DNA of 10,916 nt from LMUY01 sp964244655 (GTDB lineage: Bacteria; Pseudomonadota; Alphaproteobacteria; Acetobacterales; Acetobacteraceae), in assembly GCA_964244655.1 (NCBI GenBank), contig CAXTJU010000101.1:1-10916 (forward strand), in the 5' to 3' direction. Of this stretch, positions 7,114 through 10,916 are shown one piece after another; position 1 is the first letter of the stretch; each line of letters starts with the position of its first letter. The position numbers and the translations under genes are program-made. The notes below the pieces were generated by a model. That model did not search any database. It worked only from the letters and a program-made list of their open reading frames with translations, and was not told where the DNA came from.

Positions 7114-7125
7114 GCCGCCTGCGGC
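7114..7125 (+). other. Short GC hairpin abutting the ATP-grasp start codon
   Basis: GCCG (7114-7117) and CGGC (7122-7125) pair around CCTG directly before ATG 7126, where a ribosome binding site would be expected; no good one is seen. It may lower expression of the enzyme relative to the small protein. In DNA this GC-rich, such short stems are common, so it is only suggestive. Confidence 0.25.
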
Positions 7126-8652
7126 ATGGGATGCGCGGTGTCCGATCCGACGATCGATTTCTACCGCACGCTGCTCGCGGAGGACCCGGGGCTCGGGTCC
7201 CTGCACGCGCATCTCGGGGAGGCGCTGCTGGCAGCCGGCGACGTCGAGGGCGCGGCCACGGCGTGCGACGACGCGCTGGGCTGCGACGCCTGGCTGGTCG
7301 AGGCCTGGCTGACCCGCGCCGCCGCCCGCAAGCTGCAATGCCGCCACCAGGAGGAGGTGGGGGACCTGGAGCGCGCCGCCGCGTTGGCGCCCGGGCGGCC
7401 GATGGTGCTGGTCAGCCTGGCGACCGGCTATGCCGAACTCGAACGGCTTGACGAGGCCGAGCACGCGCTGCGACGGGCCTGCGCGCTGGACCCGGAGTGC
7501 AGGCAGGCGCAGGCCAACCTGGGCTCGATCCTGGTGCAGCAGGGCCGGCTGGCCGAGGCCGAGGCCCCGTGCCGGGCCGCCCTGGCGCTGGACCCGGGGC
7601 TGGTCAGCGCCCACCAGAACCTGTCCAGCGTCCTGGCCGAGACCGACCCGGCCGCCGCCCGCGCCCATCGCGATGCGGCCTACCGGCGGCAGCAGCTCTT
7701 CGTCGAGGCGGCCTTGCGCCCGCGCCACACGGTGCTGGTGCTGAGCGCGGCCGACGCCGCCAACGTGCCGCTGCACCACCTGATGCCGCGGGCCGAGATC
7801 ACCGCGACCCGCTGGTACTTCGAATACGCGACGCCGGGCCAGCAACACGCGCTGCCCCGGCACGACTTGGTGTTCAACGCGGTCGGCGACCCCGACCTGG
7901 CGCCGGCGCTCCGTCCGGACATCGCGGATTGGCTGCACGCGCAGGGGCCGCGCGTGCTGAACGACCCGGCCCGCGTGGCGTCGCTGCGGCGCTCCGACCT
8001 GCCGGCGCTGCTGGCCGGCCTCCCCGGCGTGGTCGTGCCGCCGGTGTTCCGCCACGACCCGGCGCAGGGCCGCCTGGCGGACGCGGTGGCCGCGGCCGGC
8101 CTGGCGTATCCCGTGCTGCTGCGCCCGCTCGGTTCGCATGGCGGGCAGGACTTGCGCAAGATCGACGACGCCGCCGGGCTGGCGGCGCAGGCGAACGGCG
8201 CGGCCTACGTCACGGAGTTCGCGGATTTCGTCTCGGCCGACGGCTGGCATCGCAAGTACCGGGTGATCTTCGTGGACGGGCAGCCCTACCCGTACCACCT
8301 GGCCATCTCGCCGAGCTGGCTGGTGCACCACTGGACTTCCGGCATGGAGCGCGACCCGGCGCGGTGCGCGGAGGAGCGCCGCTTCCTCGCCGACCCGGCC
8401 GCCGCGATCGGCGCGGGGGCGATGGCCGCGCTGGCGCAGGTCGGCGCGCGGCTCGGGCTCGACTACGCCGGGGTGGATTTCGGCCTCACGCCGGAGGGGC
8501 GGGTGCTGGTGTTCGAGGCCAATGCGACGATGCTGGTGCATCCCGAGCCGGACGGGTGCTTCGCCTACCGCAACCCGGCGGTGCAGGCCATCCAGCGCGC
8601 GTTCATGGCGATGCTGGACGCCCGGCGCGGTGATACGGGTGGCCGGACGTGA
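7126..8652 (+). CDS. TPR-repeat protein with C-terminal ATP-grasp ligase domain
   Basis: A 508-residue two-part protein. Residues about 20-190 form several TPR repeats (AHLGEALLAAGDVEGA, ATGYAELERLDEAEHALRRA, ANLGSILVQQGRLAEAEAPCRAAL patterns), a protein- or peptide-binding scaffold. After a Rossmann-like stretch (about 198-265) comes an ATP-grasp fold: LLRPLGSHGGQDL near 330-342 as nucleotide-binding loop, YVTEFADF near 362, KYRVIFVDGQPYPYHLAIS near 377-395, DYAGVDFGL near 446, and FEANATMLVHPE near 462-473 with the Glu and Asn that bind metal. ATP-grasp enzymes join a carboxylate to an amine, hydroxyl or thiol through an acyl phosphate; the substrate here is unknown. The start is ATG 7126; GTG 7138 is an alternative. 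It is 16 bases after the Ser/Thr-rich protein gene, suggesting a pair. Its 3' end overlaps rlmH by 50 bases tail to tail. Confidence 0.88.
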   Translation: MGCAVSDPTIDFYRTLLAEDPGLGSLHAHLGEALLAAGDVEGAATACDDALGCDAWLVEAWLTRAAARKLQCRHQEEVGDLERAAALAPGRPMVLVSLATGYAELERLDEAEHALRRACALDPECRQAQANLGSILVQQGRLAEAEAPCRAALALDPGLVSAHQNLSSVLAETDPAAARAHRDAAYRRQQLFVEAALRPRHTVLVLSAADAANVPLHHLMPRAEITATRWYFEYATPGQQHALPRHDLVFNAVGDPDLAPALRPDIADWLHAQGPRVLNDPARVASLRRSDLPALLAGLPGVVVPPVFRHDPAQGRLADAVAAAGLAYPVLLRPLGSHGGQDLRKIDDAAGLAAQANGAAYVTEFADFVSADGWHRKYRVIFVDGQPYPYHLAISPSWLVHHWTSGMERDPARCAEERRFLADPAAAIGAGAMAALAQVGARLGLDYAGVDFGLTPEGRVLVFEANATMLVHPEPDGCFAYRNPAVQAIQRAFMAMLDARRGDTGGRT

Positions 8653-9067
8653 TCGAGCGGGCACGGAACAGCTGCTCGGCCAGCATCGGACGCACCAGCA
8701 GATGCGGCCAGGTCAGCGCGCCGAGCGACAGGCTCGCGTCCGCCCGGCCCAGCACGGCCGCGTCCAGTCCTTCCGCGCCGCCCACCAGGAAGCACACCGG
8801 GCGCGACAGGTTCAGCCAGCGCTCCAGCAGGGCGGCGAGGCCGGGGCTGTCCGGCGTCGCGCCGCCGCCGTCCAGCGCTACGGCGAAGGCCTGGGCGGGC
8901 AGGGCGGCCAGCAGCGCCTCCGCTTCCCGCCGCTTGGCCTCCGCCGGGGCGCCGCGGCCCTCGGGCACTTCCGTGACCTGCAAGGGCGGGCGCAGGCGGG
9001 CGTTGTAGCGGGCGAACAGCTCCGCCTCCGGCCCCGGGCGCAGCTTGCCGACCGCGATCAGCCGCAC
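8603..9067 (-). CDS. rlmH: 23S rRNA (pseudouridine1915-N3)-methyltransferase RlmH
   Basis: A 154-residue SPOUT-class methyltransferase that methylates N3 of pseudouridine 1915 in helix 69 of 23S rRNA, acting on assembled 70S ribosomes with S-adenosylmethionine. It has the family N-terminus RLIAVGKL and the trefoil-knot SAM site FLVGGAEGLD followed by LGALTWPHLLVRPMLAEQLFRA and the C-terminal GHPYHR. Length agrees with E. coli RlmH (155). The start is GTG 9067, placed directly before RLIAVGKL; longer frames upstream lack conservation, and no clear ribosome binding site is seen. In many alphaproteobacteria it follows rsfS directly; here two genes lie between them. Its last 50 bases are shared, antisense, with the end of the TPR/ATP-grasp gene. 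Confidence 0.96.
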   Translation of the reverse strand: MRLIAVGKLRPGPEAELFARYNARLRPPLQVTEVPEGRGAPAEAKRREAEALLAALPAQAFAVALDGGGATPDSPGLAALLERWLNLSRPVCFLVGGAEGLDAAVLGRADASLSLGALTWPHLLVRPMLAEQLFRARSITSGHPYHRAGRPASP

Positions 9068-9116
9068 CCGTGTTGCGCCGGCGGGGTGGTTCGGGACATA
9101 GCGGAGGCAGAACACC

Positions 9117-9122
9117 GAGGAG
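9117..9122 (+). promoter_or_regulatory. Ribosome binding site of the small exported protein gene
   Basis: GAGGAG lies seven bases before GTG 9130 and fixes that start, from which a clean signal peptide begins. It sits in the 62-base divergent gap between rlmH and this gene, where no clear promoter motif is seen. Confidence 0.65.
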
Positions 9123-9129
9123 CCGCCCC

Positions 9130-9621
9130 GTGCGCCGTCTTGCCCCGCTCGCCGCCCTGCTGCTGGCCGCCGCCGCACCTGCCATCCCCACCGGCAAGGT
9201 GGCGCTGACGGCGCGGCCCGGCACGCCGCTGGACCGCACCGCCCGCCAGGTGGCCGCCGCCGATGTCAGCGACGGGGGGCCGAAGGCGCTGCTGCTGCTG
9301 GGCAGCCAGCCGCTGGGCACGGCCGGCATCGGCCCGGCGCTGTTCGTCGAGGTGCAGTCGGAGCGGGCCTGCGGGTCCGCCGGGTGCTCGGTCTCGGTGT
9401 ATCTGCCGGGCAAGGCGGGCTGGGCCAAGGTGCTGGACGCGGTGAGCGGCGGCGTGGTGGTGGACCCGGCGCAGCACCGCGGCATGCACGACCTGCTGGT
9501 GAACGAGTCCGACCGCTGGGTGTGGAACGGGCAGACCTACGTGGACACGGTGCCGACCCCCGTGGTGGACCTGCGGCCGCACCGCCGCCCTACCAAAACT
9601 CGGTCCCGGGCGACCCCTTGA
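9130..9621 (+). CDS. Small exported protein of unknown function
   Basis: A 163-residue protein with a Sec-type signal peptide: two Arg after the start, then LAPLAALLLAAAAPA, with likely cleavage after the APA near residue 18. The mature part has one close cysteine pair (ACGSAGCSVSVY) that could form a disulfide in the periplasm, a VVVDPAQHRGMHDLLV segment and WVWNGQTYVDT near the end. I do not recognise a named family or catalytic motif; a periplasmic beta-rich protein is a guess. It starts at GTG 9130 because of the ribosome binding site GAGGAG at 9117-9122. It is the only gene on this strand here, lies between rlmH and the DUF427 gene, and its last 32 bases overlap the 3' end of the latter tail to tail. 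Its final 20 or so residues are basic and look unconserved. Confidence 0.72.
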   Translation: MRRLAPLAALLLAAAAPAIPTGKVALTARPGTPLDRTARQVAAADVSDGGPKALLLLGSQPLGTAGIGPALFVEVQSERACGSAGCSVSVYLPGKAGWAKVLDAVSGGVVVDPAQHRGMHDLLVNESDRWVWNGQTYVDTVPTPVVDLRPHRRPTKTRSRATP

Positions 9622-10057
9622 ACGGGCCGGTCAGGTTGGAGGTGACCCAGCCGCCGTAGAAGCCGCCCGGCTGCGGGCTGGCCTGCTCGTCGCCCACGAA
9701 GCAGGCATCCATCGGCGCGGCGTACACCGCCACGTGGTCCCGCAGCGCGGCGAAGGTGCCGGTCGGCTCCGGGTAGCTCCAGCCGGCATCCGCTACGGTG
9801 CGGCCGCCGCCGCGCACGCTCCAGTAGCGGGCGCGGCCCTTCCACTCGCAGAACGAGCCGCGCGGGCTGGCGACCAGCGCCCCCGGCACGAAGGCGTCCG
9901 GCGGCAGGTAGTAGGTCGGCGGGTGGGTGGTCTCCAGCACCCGGTAGGCGGCGGTGGTGTCGGCGACCGTCTCGCCGCCGAGCACGATGCGGATGCGCTC
10001 GGGCACGCGCTCCAGCCGGGGCGGACGGGGGTAGTCGCCCACGCGCTCCGGCGTCAC
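9590..10057 (-). CDS. DUF427 (NTP_transf_9) domain protein
   Basis: A 155-residue cytoplasmic protein with one DUF427 domain, a small beta-barrel-like fold of unknown biochemical role (PF04248). Typical segments are IRIVLGGETVADTTAAYRVLETTHPPTYYLP, then GSFCEWKGRARYWSV, VADAGWSYPEP and the conserved end GGWVTSNLTGPFKGSPGT. The start is GTG 10057, because it overlaps the rsfS stop by four bases (GTGA) and the domain follows closely; longer frames into rsfS are unlikely. It is therefore probably translated together with rsfS as the third gene of the nadD-rsfS-DUF427 unit. Its 3' end overlaps the facing exported-protein gene by 32 bases. DUF427 proteins are widespread but no function is firmly assigned; I give none. 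Confidence 0.9.
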   Translation of the reverse strand: MTPERVGDYPRPPRLERVPERIRIVLGGETVADTTAAYRVLETTHPPTYYLPPDAFVPGALVASPRGSFCEWKGRARYWSVRGGGRTVADAGWSYPEPTGTFAALRDHVAVYAAPMDACFVGDEQASPQPGGFYGGWVTSNLTGPFKGSPGTEFW

Positions 10058-10608
10058 GCGGCGGGCTCGGCGGCGATCTTGCCAAGCTCGGGCCCGTCCG
10101 GCTTGGGCTCGTCCAGCTCTGGGCCCCACATCTTCTCCAGCGCGTACAGCTCGCGCGCCTCCGGCTTAAACAGGTGCACCACGATGTCGCCGGCGTCGAT
10201 CAGCACCCAGTCCGAGCCGCCGGCGCCTTCCACCGGCACCCGGCCCACACCCGCCTCGTGCAGCTTCTCCTGCAAGTGGGTGGCCATGGCGCTGATCTGC
10301 CGGTCGGCCAGGCCGGTGGCGATCACCATGCGGTCGGTGAAGGCGGCGCGGCCCTCCAGGTCGAGCACGAGCACGTTCTCGGCCTTGTCGCTCTCCAGGC
10401 TCTCGACGATGACGGCCTGCACCCGGTCCAGCGCGGAAGGCTCCGCCTTGGCCTTGCGCGGGACACGGGGCTTCGGCCCGGCGGCGGCGGCCTTCTTGCG
10501 CGGCGTGCCGGGGGCCTTGGCGGCCTCCCTCAGCGCCGCGGCCGGCTTGGGCGGGCGGCGCTTGGCGGGGGGCTTGGCGCCGGCGTCGGTCGTGGGCTTC
10601 CTGGCTAT
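10054..10608 (-). CDS. rsfS: Ribosomal silencing factor RsfS, with basic N-terminal extension and probable ATA start
   Basis: RsfS binds uL14 on the large ribosomal subunit and blocks subunit joining when nutrients are short. The conserved domain covers about residues 60-165 (VLVLDLEGRAAFTDRMVIATG, DRQISAMATHLQEKL, GSDWVLIDAGDIVVHLF, RELYALEKMWG), matching the about 105-residue E. coli protein. The frame stays open upstream of the domain and codes for a Lys/Ala/Pro-rich segment of about 60 residues. The best start for it is ATA 10608-10606: AGGAG lies seven bases upstream, and the ATA overlaps the nadD stop as ATAG, the same layout as the ATGA and GTGA overlaps of other genes in the window. 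The only ordinary start is GTG 10422, which has no ribosome binding site, leaves 182 bases unexplained and cuts off ALDR just before the domain. Product if ATA is used: 184 residues; from GTG: 122. Confidence 0.9.
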   Translation of the reverse strand: MARKPTTDAGAKPPAKRRPPKPAAALREAAKAPGTPRKKAAAAGPKPRVPRKAKAEPSALDRVQAVIVESLESDKAENVLVLDLEGRAAFTDRMVIATGLADRQISAMATHLQEKLHEAGVGRVPVEGAGGSDWVLIDAGDIVVHLFKPEARELYALEKMWGPELDEPKPDGPELGKIAAEPAA

Positions 10609-10916
10609 CGTCCTGCTCCTGTCGGCGCTGCGGCAGAGTATGCCGCGCGAAGCGCCGTCGCTGATATGGCATTCTGCTGCCCCGGCAAGAAGGCCCAGGC
10701 CGGCGCATCCCGTTCGGCCAGCACCGGCGCTTCCCGGGCCGGCCGCCGGGCGTGGCGCAGCCGCCGCGCCGCCTGGCCGGCGAGGGCGCGGCCGTTGTAG
10801 CCGGGCCGGGGCGCGACAGCGAACGGCACGGCGCGCGCGATCCCAGTCCAGCGCCGCCAGCGCGGCAGCTCGGCCAGGAGGTCCGCCCCCATCAGCCCGA
10901 CGAAGCGCACGCGGGG
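10605..10916 (-). CDS. nadD: Nicotinate-nucleotide adenylyltransferase NadD, C-terminal half (5' end off the right edge)
   Basis: The visible 103 residues are the C-terminal part of NadD, which makes deamido-NAD from nicotinate mononucleotide and ATP in NAD biosynthesis. It shows FVGLMGADLLAELPRWRRW (substrate-binding region with the conserved GAD and W), IARAVPFAVAPRPGY, and the nucleotidyltransferase signature ISATALR near the end (ISSTxxR in most members). The reading frame is open to the window edge, so the start is outside. It is the first gene of the nadD-rsfS pair, a very common arrangement. Its TAG stop (10607-10605) overlaps the proposed ATA start of rsfS. The region between VPFAVA and ISATALR is Arg/Ala-rich and somewhat unlike typical NadD, but spans a normal length. 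Confidence 0.93.
   Translation of the reverse strand, partial: PRVRFVGLMGADLLAELPRWRRWTGIARAVPFAVAPRPGYNGRALAGQAARRLRHARRPAREAPVLAERDAPAWAFLPGQQNAISATALRAAYSAAAPTGAGR
10616..10620 (-). promoter_or_regulatory. Ribosome binding site pointing to the ATA start of rsfS
   Basis: AGGAG (10620-10616 on the minus strand) is seven bases from ATA 10608, inside the end of nadD. No in-frame ATG, GTG or TTG lies within reach of it. It is the main evidence for the non-standard rsfS start. Confidence 0.55.

Noticed and set aside
7003..8664. A 553-codon minus-strand frame antisense to the ATP-grasp gene
   Set aside because: His/Arg/Gln-rich with no motif, whereas the plus-strand frame shows TPR and ATP-grasp signatures.
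1..10916. CRISPR arrays, tRNA or rRNA genes, insertion sequences
   Set aside because: No spaced direct repeats, tRNA-like cloverleaf, rRNA segment, transposase or terminal inverted repeats were noticed; the window is almost fully covered by protein genes.

Overview
This window is a very GC-rich stretch of bacterial chromosome with nearly all-coding, tightly packed genes. The gene types (an assimilatory nitrate cluster of NasA/NirA type, a nadD-rsfS-rlmH-gpmI housekeeping neighbourhood, a DUF427 protein) and the codon usage suggest an alphaproteobacterium, most plausibly Rhodospirillales/Acetobacteraceae. That placement is inference from gene content, since there is no rRNA or other marker here.

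Left part, 1-5088, minus strand: one nitrate-assimilation operon read right to left. It encodes a stand-alone NirB-type FAD/NAD(P)H oxidoreductase (3889-5088), a siroheme/[4Fe-4S] nitrite reductase of the NirA type (2144-3892), a CysJ-like FAD/NADPH flavoprotein with an N-terminal Fe-S domain in place of flavodoxin (567-2147), and the molybdopterin nitrate reductase NasA (cut by the left edge). The first three genes overlap by ATGA. The likely logic is NAD(P)H to flavoprotein(s), then NasA (nitrate to nitrite) and NirA (nitrite to ammonium). No transporter or regulator gene is in view. The 106-base gap upstream (5089-5194) holds a terminator-like hairpin, a competing hairpin and a dyad just before the first gene.

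Right part, 5195-10916: the minus-strand set nadD (partial), rsfS, rlmH, gpmI keeps an order common in alphaproteobacteria, but is interrupted. A DUF427 gene and an opposite-strand gene for a small exported protein sit between rsfS and rlmH. A plus-strand pair, a 91-residue Ser/Thr-rich protein followed by a TPR/ATP-grasp ligase, sits between rlmH and gpmI. Both plus-strand insertions overlap the 3' end of the gene facing them (by 50 and 32 bases).

The points most worth a second look are the small-protein/ATP-grasp pair, a candidate peptide- or protein-modification cassette, and two genes (rsfS and nasA) whose best start codon is ATA. For rsfS the ATA has a strong ribosome binding site and an ATAG overlap with the nadD stop. 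For nasA it is the only possible initiator between an in-frame stop and the first Fe-S cysteine.
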